The translations under genes and the position numbers were made by a program. Shown one piece after another: positions 11,301 through 21,799 of a stretch of DNA of 64,000 nt. The first letter of the stretch is position 1. Each line of letters opens with the position of its first letter. Below the pieces are notes generated by a model. That model made no database searches. It saw only the letters and a list, made by a program, of their open reading frames with translations, and had not been told where the DNA came from. The DNA is from Brienomyrus brachyistius (taxonomy: Eukaryota; Chordata; Actinopteri; Osteoglossiformes; Mormyridae): assembly GCF_023856365.1 (NCBI RefSeq), contig NC_064554.1, positions 2,595,001 to 2,659,000 on the forward strand, given 5' to 3'.

Positions 11301-14300
11301 GCAGAGTCATACTTGAGCACGCGCTCGGTGAAGAGCAGGATGCACCTAGAGTGCCCACTGACTCAGACCCACTGAACACTGCTCGAGGCACGGGGGCGGC
11401 GGGGGGCGGCTGGTGAAAGAGCCTCATTACTGTAAAGTCCTCCCAGACCAGATGGCCTTTTAGTGGATCCTTTCATACACACAGTCACACACCAAAAGGG
11501 GAGGGGGGAGGAAGATAGGAACGGGTAACAGACGAGGCAGGGAAGACGCACTGATCACTCCTGCATTCCTGATACAACAGCCCTAGAGCAGCGTTGCCCT
11601 ATAAGGCCATCTCTGCAGGGACGTGGGGGCAGGGAGCCAGCCAAGGTTCAGGGAAGAAGAATCAGCGTCCCCCAGCTGCCGCATATGACAGCCGCGCTTT
11701 CCTAGTCTTCTCCTGGATGCATATATGCTGTCCCTTAGCGCCCTGCCAAAGTCTAGAACTACACTTATGGCGAGAGTATAGTGAGCAGTAAAAACAGACT
11801 AAACAATCAAAAAGGTTATATAACTTGACAATTCTAAAATGTTTCAAACCATTAAAACAACCTAAATAAGATGCTTAAGGTTAGTACAAAATTTAAAAAT
11901 CATATTTAAAAAGCTGTAAGCATATGAAGTGAAGTTGCAACAAGAATAGGGATAATACAAGGTCCACAGTGAGGGGGATCTACTTTTTACCACAGATTTT
12001 AGGATTTTTTCCCCAGCTCCAACTGGCCCTGTCTTTAACAATCAGGATGTTACATCCTTCTATGAGTTAAGTCATTAAAAGGCTGCAGCGCCAGCCCTGC
12101 ACCAACTCAAGCCATATGGCCAAATTCAAACGCAAAAAAACCCCACCACAGCATCAAAGCGGCGACGCTACAAGTCACACGCCCCTTTCGCATGAATTTA
12201 ACAGCGGCACCGAAGCAAAGGCGCAACCGGGAGCCGCAGCCGTACAGCGGATCCACCGGGACGGCAAGCATCGCCACCAGCTTAACGACACGGTTCCCAC
12301 CGCCCCGGGATGGACATTTACCTGAGACACCATGCGTCTTTCCATACAACAGGATGTGAAAGGAGACGGGCTTTGCAGTGCCGTTTTCCCTTTTAGCTGG
12401 ATCGCTCGCTCACTCCCAGCACGCCTGCTGCACACTGCGGTGCATCTGCGCTTTACGCTTTAACCTTTCGCAGCCGCGGAGCGCACTGTCCGCACACGAT
12501 GCACCCTAATTCTAACTAAGTTGCCGGTAATGTCAGTCTGGCGGTTGGCTACAGCTCCGCTCGACTTTCCCTTGTTCCTCCTCCATGAAAGCCCTCCCTC
12601 TTCGGTGGCTTTCTCCCCGAGGCTGCCAGCGCTCGGACACGCTCGTATCTTCCGCTTTCCTTCCCGGAGTCTCTCTCGCCCGACGAAATCCAGACGCGGA
12701 TTTTTTACCTTCGCTCCTCCCCCTCGTGCCAATCAAAGACGCCGCCACTGAGAAACGTGACCGTCGACTATCAGCGACCATTACAGTCCATCCCCCGCCC
12801 TCCTCCTCTCTTCTCCCCGCCCACTCCATTTTAGACCAATAATATTGCCCAATCGTCTTCTCTCGCCTATCCCCACAAGCAATGGAAAAACTGTAATTGG
12901 TCCAAATGGGTCCGAGCACGGCGAGCAATATAATCTATAGCTACTCTTAAAGGCAAGCCGATGCGTCTTAAGATAAACAGACTCTTTCATAACCCCATCG
13001 CCTCTTATGTTTTAATTTCATGATTATTTTAAACCTTTTGCACTTCTGTCTAAACATATTCTTAGAGATTTCAATGTTTATACTTTATACTCGATTTAAA
13101 AGGGGAAAAATGCAGATTTTTAAATAACAGCCCAACCACAACAAGTCAGAGCTCTTAGCAAAACATACAGCTACTTGCCAATGTCAGTGCAAACTACTAG
13201 TCCCGCAGGCCTGTGCAAGTTGAAACTCATACCTAGGCAACCCTGCAAAGTCAACCACATCACATTACCTGAGATACAAACATTAAAAATTTAGTGTCCT
13301 GCCCACAGCCCTAAATAAACTGACCATGAAAAATACTCTGCTTTAAGACTAATAAACAGAGGCAAACCTAAGCTACGTCTTGTATGTAAGCAGACACTCG
13401 AACAGAGTGCAGGGTTATGGGAAGGAGAAAGGAAAAGCAAAGCTGAACAGGTTATGATGTTTAGCTAGCACTAGTGCCCGGCGTGCCCCATCCGACGTGG
13501 CGAATCGGCATAAAGGGGCCTCGGGAGAGGACAGGGACGCTGCGCTGCGGGTTAGCATGCAGGACCTGGTGGTTACTGTTTAGCATTCTGTGCGAGCCAT
13601 CTTACAGGGCAGGTAAGGGCCTCTCCTCACCCCGAGGCAAATGCTTGGGCGGAGCCCCGCGAATACCTGCAGTAGAGCGACAGCGTGTGTCCCCCGGACG
13701 AGCAGACGGCAGGGCCACGCTTTGTAGACAACGTCCCCTCCCCACACACACACAGACACACGCGCCCTGCTGCGAGGTTCTGCGGGGCTGCACCAACAGG
13801 CTTAGCCGCCGCTAACTCTAACCAGAGTGTTAAAAAAAGGTGTTAAACATGAAGAGGACTCTGCTTAAAGCCAGAGAACAGCTGATGTGGCAGGTTCTTA
13901 AATAAACAAACAAATTCATATATGTTGGAGCACCTCCTCTCACGCTACCACCTGGCGCCTTTGGCTAACAGCTACCGGAGCCTGCAGGCGGCTCCCTGAA
14001 AATTTAGGGGTGTCATTCTGGATAGAAATATTAGACCCCACTACTCAACTCAGAGTGATACTGGGCATCTAACCCTTAGCGTGGAAGCCCCAATGAGACG
14101 GAGAGATTCGCTGCATCTGTGGCCACGCTCACCCTGTACACTCCCCCTGGGCCGCAGCCTCAGTCCAGGACCACTAACTATAACAATGCCGAAAAGCCAG
14201 CTGACCAATACAGAAGTGCTTTGAAGAGTTCCCCGGGAAAAATTAAATCACATGATGTGGGACGCATACCGCTGACACCACAAATTCTGTAGCAGCTGGA

Positions 14301-15378
14301 TTGACGCAAGCTAGATTTATATCCAATCTCGCTATGAGGGCGCTGGCCACAGGGGTAACGGTCACCGTAAAGCGGCCTACATCACGCACCGAGAAGCTTG
14401 AGACGCAAACAAAGTAAAAGACAGTGCTTGTTATGAGTTATAGATGAACTTACCGGCAGTGCCGTGTGGTGGCAGACTCCCATCATCGTACAGGTGGGGG
14501 GAAAACGCCAGAAATCCCACCCCGTATTCACCCCCAGGGCTACCCTTTTCTCCTTTGATTCTAACTCGGGAAAATTCACCTTCCACCCCCTCCTCCTTAT
14601 CAGGACTCCCACAAACTCCTCTTCCCCCCCTTCCTGACGCTCCCTCACTCTCCTGCCTTAAGCTCCGTCTCCCCTTGTGTGATTCGCTCCTTTCCTGACA
14701 GCCCGAGTCATTCCTCCCCCCTCTCTCTCCCTCATAACCCGTCCTCTCTCGTTCTCCCTCCCTGTCAAGTTGTTTCCTATCCCACCTCACACCCCTCCCC
14801 ACCTCGCACCCCTCCCTCGCTCTTGACAGCTGGCTGAACGTATGAGGGCAGAAGATGCTTAGTTCTGTACCCGTAACCTGATCTCTTGTACTGCGGGGCT
14901 TTGATCATTTATTTATTTATCATCAGCGGGTGCACTCAGACCCCTCCCACCTCCATTTTCATGCCCCAGGTTACAGTTCAGATTCGGCAGCCTGACAACC
15001 AAATTCAACAGCTAGCGGGATCTGCATTCAATGTCGAACGCGATCTCGAATTCAAACTGCGTGCCGCCGTGAGATACAAATGCACCTCTCCCTTTTATTA
15101 TTTCTTATTCCCCCCACCCCAAAAAAGTACAAATTTTTAAGAGCTGCAGTTTCAAAGGAAGAAAGGAGACTAGAGGAGGGGAAAAAAGGTGGAGAAGATG
15201 AACAGATAGTGAAATGGAGATAAAGGGATAGAAAAAGGCAAGAGATGACAGGATTAGGGTGCAAGCGACAGGGATAAAAGTATGAATAGGGGATGATCAG
15301 GGGATTAACAACATGGGCTGAGCGCTCAGAGAGACAGAGAGACACGGCCAACATATGTACCGAGTTAAGGGTGGTGAG

Positions 15379-15460
<82 letters not shown>

Positions 15461-16275
15461 AATCATGTGTGCCACAACCCTCTGAGGACTGGTCCACAGA
15501 GTGGTGGGGATGCCTATTGTTCTCCAGAACCTTAGGGCCATAGCGGGTGTGTGTGTGTGTGGGGGGTCTAGTGAGTGAGCCACGCTCTCCTTAAACTCAT
15601 AGAGACGTAACATGAATACACTCATGACAACATGAGCGAATCCACTGATACTGATATTACTCCCTGATGAAATTATTCAATGGTGTAACCGTCATATCGT
15701 ACAGAACCAAGATTCATTTAAAAAAATGTAAAGAACTTAAAAACTTTCCCAGAGGTTGTCGTACGCTGCTATTCCATTAGTCTATGAAACTGAGCTATTT
15801 CTCAAAGAAATACAATTGCAGGTAGAATGCCCCTATGAGACAAAGATCCACATCTGGCTCTGTGCACCCCGGTGTGAGAATGGCCTAAAACTCAGCACTG
15901 CCCTCATGTGGCAGGACCATGTCACTGCAAATCTGATTCACAGAGGCAGAAACACTGACGAAGGGGGGGGGGGGGGCGGGGGGGGACCCACACTGGAACA
16001 GCAGTGACAGACAGAATGAATGAGTGTGAAGCAAATAAAGGCTAACAGAACCACACTGATAAGCGCTCTGACCTACCTGACTGTGAGGTGGGTATCCATG
16101 GAAACCAGGAGTCAAGGGGTCATTGTTCTATAGAGAAAGGTAAGGCCTTGTTAAGGAAGCATTTTTTTTTCTTTACACCAATGCCATTTTTGTTATAACA
16201 GGGCCAGTTTTCATGTATATGTCTTGGAAGTCAGCCCTTCAAAATATTAGATTCACATGAAAAAGTAAAGACGAC

Positions 16276-16327
<52 letters not shown>

Positions 16328-19300
16328 AGAAAAAACCTTACAAGGCTAATACAAGGAACACACACAGGGAACCAGCTCAGCAGCGCAGGGCGCAGCATCT
16401 GTGCAATAATCAGTTAGCACTCATTTCTCTGGGCTGTTCCTCTCCATCCCTCAGCCAAGCGTGAACTCTTTAGTTAGCTGATGCATCGTTTTTCTCCCTT
16501 TTGCCCTTCCCATCAGGCAAAAAAACACCGGGCTCTCGAACACGTGCACGCACCCCATAGCTGACCTAGAACTGAACATCTCTGCCAACTGTTCTGTAAT
16601 TATTTTTTAATTAGATCATTTCAGCGCTTCCCTCTCCGCGCCCCGTTAGTGTTCGGGACTGCTGGTGGCACACTGACAACGTGTGACTTATTCGAGACAC
16701 ATCCCAACACAATCAATGATCTTTCGAAGACTCCAGTTGACCCCTTCGCAACAAACAAACCAAAATTACTGAAAATTAGACTGCCCAAAGAGAACAAGGA
16801 CTCTCCAATGGCTGGGAGAGTCAGGGGTGTTACAAGCGACGGCTATCAGATACAAGCCTGCATGCCAATAAGGAGTATCGCACACGGCTGGTTTCTATGC
16901 CGGCACTTGGGGCTTCGGTAGTGCATGGAGTAGCCAGTCTGCTCACAAAGGGAGCCAAACACCGGCTCTCGCCCCAACCCCCCTGCACAGGAAATTACTT
17001 CGATTCCCCTTGTCATTTTTCTCTCAGCCAATCAGAGAGGAGGACACTCAAGGATGCAATGGCGACAGCAGGAAGGAGGCAGAGAGAGAGAGAGGCGCAC
17101 TCACAGACACTGTAAATGGAATGAGACAAAACTTAAATGGATCGTGAGTGAAAAAGGCAGGTACAGGGATGGAAGAAGCTCCACGTGGGAGAATGAAACA
17201 ACAACTAAATATATAAAGAAAAGGAGGTAATGGACAGAAGCAGAAGGAACAGAATGAGATACACAGGGAAGTGGACTCATTCCTCAGGAAGGAAAATTAT
17301 GTGTCACAACTGAAGACAGTCATTTTTAGAAGTTAAAAAGTACTGCACACTCCACATGCTTTGTAACCAAAAAACTGGCAGATTTAAACTCTCTTGTGGT
17401 GACCCAGCCCTTTCCACAGCTCTCTCAGTCCCACACAAACAGCAATCTCTTTGTCTCCCCTCCACATTTCCTGTTTCATCTGGAACCAATTTCACCCTTG
17501 TGCATCGTCCCCCTGGGGAACAGTCGTCAGCGCGCAGCTTAAAGGGAGAGTGAGCAAAGTGACCAGTGGAGACAAAGACGACTGCAGGTAGTTCTTTTTT
17601 CTGGGTTAAATTACAGGGAGGGGGGGGTAGGAGTGTCATACAGAAGTAGAGGCTAAGAAAGAGTGAGACCACTCTCACCACGTTGGTTACATAAAATAGC
17701 AGCTAAAACAACATGGCTGCCATTGGTGCAGCCAGGCGGGGGGGAGGGACCTGACTAGAGGGTTGAGGGGGGAGGGAGAATTTGCTAACATCTGGAATCA
17801 ATCTGTCTGAAAATGGAGAGTGGGGGATAGGTAAGGCAAGGGAGGAAAGGAGGAGACAAGGAGAGGAAAGGCGAGGGGAATGGGGCAGAGCAGGGTGGAG
17901 GGCAGGGAGGGGCAATGGGAAGAGAAAGGAAAGAGGTAAATGTTAATGTCGAACAGAAACAGACCAGGACGCAGTAGGAGCGAGTCATACAGAAGGAATG
18001 CGATGTGACTACATTTCCTTTGGGGGGGGGGGTGTTGGTACACCCAAAAAGGATATATGATACAAAGTTAGAACCCTGGACACCCCCACCAAAGGCGCAC
18101 GAAAGCAGCACCCTCCATAAGGCCTCCACACAGAAAATCAGCTTTGTTTCTGACTGCAGAGATTATCGTCATCATCTGCCTAGTTGTGATTAAACACCCC
18201 TGGGGGGTGAGAGGCGCTCACTTGTAATATAATATCGCAAAGATCCACCAAAGCAGCTTAGTCACACGGCAGCAGGATCCCCTCACACTCCTGGACACTC
18301 CGTTATTCGTGGGGAAACTTAAAAATCATGGGAGAGGATCGTTCGAAAAGAGTTTGAGGGTGCAATTGTACGGCTGGGGTGGAGGGGAAAAATGGAGGAA
18401 GATTGAAGGTAAGTAAATAACCAGGAGGTGACCAGGAGTGAGAGCGTAACGAGGGACCATCCTCATCCAGAAAGTAAGGGACCGACAGTAAATCACAGTC
18501 TGCTCACACACCTATCAGATTTGGTTGCAAAATGCCAGAGTCAGAATCTACTCTATTTAAGACTTGGTTAGAATCCCAGGCATTTCACAATGCATGACAA
18601 ACACCCCCCACCCCCAATACACCCCACTCCACCTGCAACTGCTTATCATCAGGGTCAAGGGTGCCATAGCAATATTTATGCTCAAAGTTCAATAGTATTC
18701 ATTAAACAGGGAGACGAGAGCAAGCGGCAGGGTGTCTGATACACTACAAAGGATGAGAGGGAAGAAAAACACTCCAAATTTGACATGTCAGCAAGAATAA
18801 CATGACCAAGGAAGGCAGTGACGGAATGGCTGCGCTGTAGCGGTGCCGTGATGTCCGGCCATCGCTGGCTCCATCTCGGAACGGACTGAGAAGCAGAACC
18901 CAGGATCGGTCCCCCTCCCCCGCCAGAGACCGGCCTGGTTAATGCCCTCCCCTAAATGAGCTTTGATCTTGTTAGTGCAACACAAAGCCTCTTTACCGCC
19001 AACGATAGGGAAAATGGGCTCTGGGAGGGAGGGAGCGGCTGGGGAGGGGGGGTTGGGTGGTGGTAAAGTAAACACTGTACACTGTGGATGACGCCGAGCA
19101 GATAAGTGCATCGATACTGTACAGGCTGACAGGCACAGAGCATTTCATTGGGTAAAAGAGAATCTGTTCACCAGGAGTCAATTAATTTGGAAATTTGCCT
19201 TGGGGGTGGGAGGGGGGGCTTTTCAGGGGATGCAGAGAAAGTACTGGGGAGGAAGCAGAAAGAACAGTGCTGAGCACATTCTCCTGCCCATTTGGCCTCA

Positions 19301-19424
19301 CCTGCCCCCACCATCCCACCCCCGCCTGCTCAGGCCCAGTCAGCCACCAGCTCACTCGTCCCACTGTAAGGGTGTCTCTGGGGGAACCGCTCAATCGGCA
19401 GCTGTGACCTTTCCTAACCCCCCC

Positions 19425-19497
<73 letters not shown>

Positions 19498-20965
19498 CCT
19501 TGCCATCACCATTCCTCCACCATCTGCATCATCCTCCACACAGTGACATCACCGGCTGCAGGCCCATGTGGCAGGCATGTGCATTTGAGGCGGGGGGAGG
19601 AGGGTGGGGGGTCTCATCTCTGCGATCCGACACCCGTCCGAAAAAAAGACAGATGGGCCACCTCTCCGTATAGCCGATTGGGGCTAGCGGGTGATCAGTA
19701 GGGAATCCTGTGATCACCACTCCAGCGGCACAGTCAGTGTGTATGATGTGGGCTTACAATAACATGCCCTGGGGCTACAGCAGGGATGCCCAGTTTTCTG
19801 GCTCCAGGTCGGCGGCCCTGAGGTTATCCCAAAATCCCCCACTTCTTTTGTACCCAGAGTGGGACCCCGTCTGTTCTTTGTTTCTGACCTAGACCCCTCC
19901 CCCGCACTCCATCTCCCCCACCTCTTTCCTGTCTCCTTTCACCTACATGAAATTCAGACCAAATGACTTTAAATGCCACTGGTATTCATCACTGAGACCC
20001 TTATTTATAATTTAGGCTTCACTGCTGAGCCCAAGCGAAGGATTTTTGTCTAAAAAAGGACCCATCTGCCTCTTGCCTTTGTCTTATTTACAGCCTTCAA
20101 TGGCTGGCAATTAATTATTACACTGACTTATCAGCGACTGTATAAATACAACACACATGCCTACACGACAGAAAGCGACTGAGAAAATGTTACGATTCGT
20201 TTTGGACTCTGACATCCAGGGGCAGCCATATCAGATTACCTTTGTCTCGCTTTGGGTACAGTTATATGCAGGAAAACTGCTATATCGACATATTAATGAT
20301 ACCGACTGAAACTCCGCATTTAAAGTAGAAACTAGCAAAAACGTTAGGATCGGTTCCACAGTTATTTCATCATTCTAATATACTAACGGTCCAGATTTAT
20401 ATTATGAGTCAAATTTGTGTGCGCACACAACACCCGGTTATAAAAAGTGTGATTTACTAATCGGGTTTCCATTGCGCGATATATCACGTTAAGGCGTCTA
20501 TATGGGTCAATTTGGATCGAGAAAGGTCACGTTTGACCATCTTTTATGCAACATCTCATGTTGTAGGCGCTTAACACATGAGAACCAGAATCTTTCAATA
20601 GATTTTCTTAAAAAAATTGCTGGGGACGACATGAAACGCTTCACATTGTCTATGGCCTTGGCCTCAGTAGTGATCCATATATGATATAGTATTGGCACAA
20701 TCGCAGTATTAAGGCAGCCTCTTACCTGTCCGATCTCAGCGACAGTCCCCGACCCGTCTATCCTTGGTCGCTTGCATTCAGCCCCGGCCAGTTCTGGCAG
20801 AGATACTGCGGTCGTTTGTCCGTCAGGCTCCGGATCCCCTCTTTTCATACCTCTTACAGATGCTGATCCTCCGGCCGGGTTTTCATTGTCAACGTCCCTT
20901 TCCCGGTCCATTATCCCCCGGGATACAGGTAAAAGAATTGATGCAACGTCGGTCGACATTAACAT
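873..20965 (-). CDS. rbfox2: RBFOX-family RNA-binding splicing regulator, rbfox2-like (gene span, 3' end outside window)
   Basis: RBFOX proteins are nuclear RNA-binding proteins that bind (U)GCAUG in pre-mRNA introns and switch alternative exons. Ten minus-strand exons plus one alternative first exon join in consistent phase to about 372 codons before the window edge. A single RRM is spread over three exons, with RNP2 LHVSNI near residue 194 and RNP1 KGFGFVTF near residue 231. The N-terminal GMKR...KRPR segment, the C-terminal [12 protein letters not shown] and VVYQDGFYG segments, MVSPY after the RRM and YGPELYA resemble RBFOX2 more than RBFOX1 or RBFOX3. The Gln/Thr-rich N-terminal linker of mammalian RBFOX2 is strongly diverged (Ser/Gly/Ala-rich here), so a fish-specific paralogue is possible. 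The terminal exons after the 43-nt exon (GGYAAYRYAQ and on) are not in the window. Confidence 0.88.
1209..1359 (-). CDS. rbfox2: rbfox2 C-terminal Ala/Arg-Gly exon (151 nt)
   Basis: It encodes PGFPYP, an alanine run, [19 protein letters not shown] and [11 protein letters not shown]. The [10 protein letters not shown] block is a hallmark of RBFOX C-termini. Acceptor CCCTCAG, donor GTAAAG, phase 1 in and phase 2 out. The alanine tract (seven, then four after Ser-Thr) is longer than in mammals. Confidence 0.92.
1454..1508 (-). CDS. rbfox2: rbfox2 exon WKLSP...VYGPELYA, with a 1-nt homopolymer insertion
   Basis: The expected product is [17 protein letters not shown], and both halves are visible but in two frames: WKLSPMVG in one and VYGPELYAG in another. 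The exon measures 55 nt where the family has 54, and the extra base falls in a G6 run (C6 on the plus strand, 1481-1486). Acceptor is GCAGCAG, donor GTGAGG. A sequencing or assembly slip in the homopolymer is the simplest explanation. Confidence 0.8.
1613..1700 (-). CDS. rbfox2: rbfox2 post-RRM exon (88 nt, 27 nt longer than the usual 61)
   Basis: It begins [20 protein letters not shown], the invariant end of the RRM. The usual splice donor after NG is absent: the bases after AACG are GGGAGG. The frame stays open for nine more residues (GEALTSLPY) to the next phase-1 donor, GTACAC, which joins correctly to the WKLSP exon. The 5' boundary (CCCCCAG acceptor) is firm; the 3' boundary is the best in-phase choice and is less sure. 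Confidence 0.8.
4006..4505. other. assembly gap (500 N)
   Basis: Exactly 500 N, the usual placeholder for a gap of unknown size, flanked on both sides by (GA)n sequence. The gap probably marks an unresolved microsatellite inside the rbfox2 intron. Confidence 0.98.
4727..7110 (-). promoter_or_regulatory. dense cluster of RBFOX-binding words (TGCATG in transcript sense)
   Basis: Reading CATGCA on the plus strand gives TGCATG in rbfox2 RNA. I count starts at 4727, 5091, 5110, 5213, 5462, 5591, 5735, 5829, 5858, 5923, 6370, 6403, 6458, 6690, 6752, 6810 and 7105: 17 in 2.4 kb against about 0.6 expected. The same intron has five more at 1824, 1954, 2367, 3386 and 3471. The opposite-strand word occurs only about twice in the dense part, so the bias is strand specific, as expected for an RNA signal. 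The intron directly follows the 93-nt RRM exon. Autoregulation is inferred. Confidence 0.75.
5262..5339. repeat. (CA)n microsatellite
   Basis: CA array with a single interruption (ACCACA) near 5302, inside the rbfox2 intron that carries the TGCATG cluster. Confidence 0.97.
7515..7607 (-). CDS. rbfox2: rbfox2 RRM exon (93 nt), the family's autoregulated exon
   Basis: 31 codons with RNP1 (GFGFVTFE) followed by [14 protein letters not shown] and VEGRKIE. Acceptor CCCCAG, donor GTAATT, phase 0. In mammals the equivalent 93-nt exon is skipped under RBFOX control, giving an RRM-defective, dominant-negative form. Its length and phase are kept here, so skipping would preserve the frame. The first ~40 nt of this exon and ~500 bp of the intron before it have been copied to 10151-10706. 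Confidence 0.95.
8349..8402 (-). CDS. rbfox2: rbfox2 RRM exon (54 nt)
   Basis: 18 codons, [18 protein letters not shown], identical in type to the 54-nt RRM exon of vertebrate RBFOX genes. Acceptor TTCCAG, donor GTATGT, phase 0 on both sides. Confidence 0.95.
8983..9144 (-). CDS. rbfox2: rbfox2 exon encoding the start of the RRM (162 nt)
   Basis: 54 codons, phase 0. After a glycine-rich linker it reads [19 protein letters not shown] and then LRQMFG, which contains RNP2 (LHVSNI) and is nearly invariant in RBFOX proteins. The acceptor is ATAACAG. The donor is GTAAGC after GGG, chosen over the overlapping GG|GG option because it leaves phase 0, matching the next exon. Confidence 0.93.
9227..9412 (-). 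CDS. rbfox2: rbfox2 N-terminal linker exon (186 nt)
   Basis: 62 codons, phase 0 at both ends, acceptor TTTGCAG, donor GTGAGT. It starts GSQES and carries [12 protein letters not shown] and LFGSTGQA, which line up with NQEP, FPPPPQNG, TEYG and LYGSTQA in vertebrate RBFOX2. Both first exons join here. The rest of the exon is low complexity and has lost the Thr/Gln-rich character usual for the family. Confidence 0.85.
10027..10841. repeat. direct repeat flanking the copied rbfox2 exon fragment
   Basis: About 120-130 bp (containing GGCCAACGGCAAACG, AAGTGTTTCTGCCATGATG and GACCAAGGATTCGTCGCC) occurs at 10027-10150 and again at 10709-10841, on either side of the inserted 555-bp copy. The arrangement suggests duplication of the target during the copying event. 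The second repeat has a longer C14 tract. Confidence 0.75.
10151..10706 (-). pseudogene. duplicated fragment of the rbfox2 93-nt RRM exon and its upstream intron
   Basis: This segment matches about 7567-8105 with scattered substitutions. It includes the first ~40 nt of the RRM exon, here giving [15 protein letters not shown], followed on the transcript 5' side by the same intron. The acceptor CCCCAG has become CCCAAG, and the second half of the exon with its donor is missing, so it cannot be a working exon. It is flanked by a direct repeat: about 10027-10150 recurs at 10709-10841. Confidence 0.8.
12322..12345 (-). CDS. rbfox2: rbfox2 alternative (proximal) first coding exon, 8 codons
   Basis: An ATG at 12345 opens eight codons, MERRMVSQ, ending in phase 0 at a GTAAAT donor. 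Mammalian RBFOX2 has an alternative short N-terminus MEKKKMVTQ that joins the same downstream exon, so this is read as its fish counterpart. It sits at the edge of a CpG-rich block (12.2-12.9 kb), as expected for an internal promoter. The exon is too short to judge by coding statistics; the identification rests on position, phase, donor and the peptide match. Confidence 0.72.
12322..12860 (-). promoter_or_regulatory. candidate internal CpG-rich promoter and 5'UTR of the short rbfox2 isoform
   Basis: The stretch upstream (in transcript sense) of the MERRMVSQ exon is rich in CpG compared with the surrounding introns, with runs such as CGCAGCCGCGGAGCGC near 12470. It contains CCAAT-type words on the transcript strand (ATTGG around 12822-12905 on that strand). 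No TATA box is convincing. The promoter role is inferred from the adjoining first exon. Confidence 0.5.
15381..15458. repeat. (CA)n microsatellite
   Basis: GCGCGC leading into a pure CA array, about 78 bp in total. Open frames on both strands here are artefacts of the dinucleotide repeat. Confidence 0.97.
16077..16127 (-). CDS. rbfox2: rbfox2 second exon of the distal isoform (51 nt)
   Basis: 17 codons, phase 0 on both sides, translating to [17 protein letters not shown]. This corresponds to the NEPLTPGYHGFP segment of vertebrate RBFOX2. The acceptor is CTATAG and the donor GTAGGT. It connects the distal first exon to the shared exon at 9412-9227. Confidence 0.85.
16277..16323. repeat. (GA)n microsatellite
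   Basis: Uninterrupted GA dinucleotides for about 46 bp inside an rbfox2 intron. Confidence 0.95.
19429..19495. repeat. (CA)n microsatellite, expanded in segmental copy A
   Basis: About 65 bp of CA. The equivalent arrays in copies B (about 43616-43635) and C (about 58202-58221) are only around 20 bp, so this locus has changed length since duplication. Confidence 0.93.
20726..20965 (-). CDS. rbfox2: rbfox2 distal first coding exon, copy A
   Basis: 80 codons ending in phase 0 at a GTAAGA donor. They contain [12 protein letters not shown] and [10 protein letters not shown], which match the order and spacing of the GMKR...KRPR nuclear-signal region in the long N-terminal isoform of vertebrate RBFOX2. 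I chose the ATG at 20965 (MLMSTDV); a second in-frame ATG is at 20959. In this copy the frame is also open upstream to an ATG at 21001, but the two other copies are not open there, so that start is less likely. The next exon in transcript order is 16127-16077, also phase 0. Two further copies of this exon lie upstream at 45161-44922 and 59734-59495. Confidence 0.85.
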
Positions 20966-21799
20966 TGAACGATAGTGTGCTGCAGATCTGTATATTCTCA
21001 ACCTTTCCCGTTGCCTCCTTGCCCCTTTGTATGGAAGTCCTGCCTTGAACGCTATCTAATCTCAGTACAAGTAGCCTTCCCTTTACGCGACAAAAACGGA
21101 ATGATAATGAAAAATATTTAGCACCATGAAAGCCGTAATTCCAAGGCGTGGAGACTGAAAAACATAAATAGCAGGAAAACTTGCAATGAATTGATCAGCA
21201 ATGTGCGTGATTGCTTATGGCTCTGATTGCGTGATTAAACAAAATGTGTAGCGACAGGCCGGCTAGCAACGCAAAAATACATGACCCTAAAAATAACAAG
21301 GCATCAGAATATTGTGACACCAGAATCGAATTTAAAATGCCAGGTCGGCGACGTTATGTTAATTACCGATATGGGCCTTATTGAATTCAGGCGAAATTTT
21401 TTTTTAATATAAATTCGCGGGGGTAAAAACGTAAGTATTACATATACTTCCTACATCGGGTAACATAGCCTACTGTATTGCACATTTAACTATATATTAG
21501 GTAGCCTATAGGAAGTTTTATTATGTAAAAAAAATGGAACTATTTCGTTGTCTTCCAAAAGGGAGCTGCAAGACGTATCACATTTGCGAGAACATTTGTC
21601 TGTCCTTCAGTAAATCTTTCTATATATACTCACAGCTGATTACTTAATATCGGGCAGAAAAAAAGACCATCGTTATAATACCAGCGTGCGATTATGCACA
21701 AATTGCCGTCATTCGTCGTGTAACTGGAAGGATTCTTTCAGACACATTTTTTAAATCCACGGAAGAGCCTTAAATAAGTCCGGATCGGTTCTTCTTAAT

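Larger units (their letters stand above)
9413..16076 (-). other. rbfox2 introns between the linker exon and the second distal exon
   Basis: Apart from the short alternative first exon and the copied RRM fragment, nothing coding was recognised. There are G-rich tracts at about 9643-9664 and 9782-9793, a pyrimidine-rich stretch at 14520-14820, (CA)n at 15381-15458 and a G-rich run at 15963-15985. A stretch at 14970-15070 looked exon-like by composition but has no RBFOX match. Confidence 0.5.
16128..20725 (-). other. rbfox2 first intron of the distal isoform (copy A)
   Basis: It contains (GA)n at 16277-16323, (CA)n at 19429-19495 and, from 17276, the left part of the segmental duplication found again at 42037 and 56998. 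About 17570-18040 is present only in this copy and is replaced by a short A-rich joint in the other two. No extra exon was recognised. Confidence 0.6.

Noticed and set aside
12116..12325. Plus-strand 69-aa frame in the CpG-rich block
   Set aside because: Antisense to the alternative first exon and open because of GC-rich composition; no recognisable motif.
14900..15075. Possible extra rbfox2 exon
   Set aside because: Base composition looks exon-like, but no frame resembles RBFOX and the splice borders are poor.
15052..15625. Frames rich in Cys-Val or His-Thr
   Set aside because: Translation of a pure CA/GT repeat.
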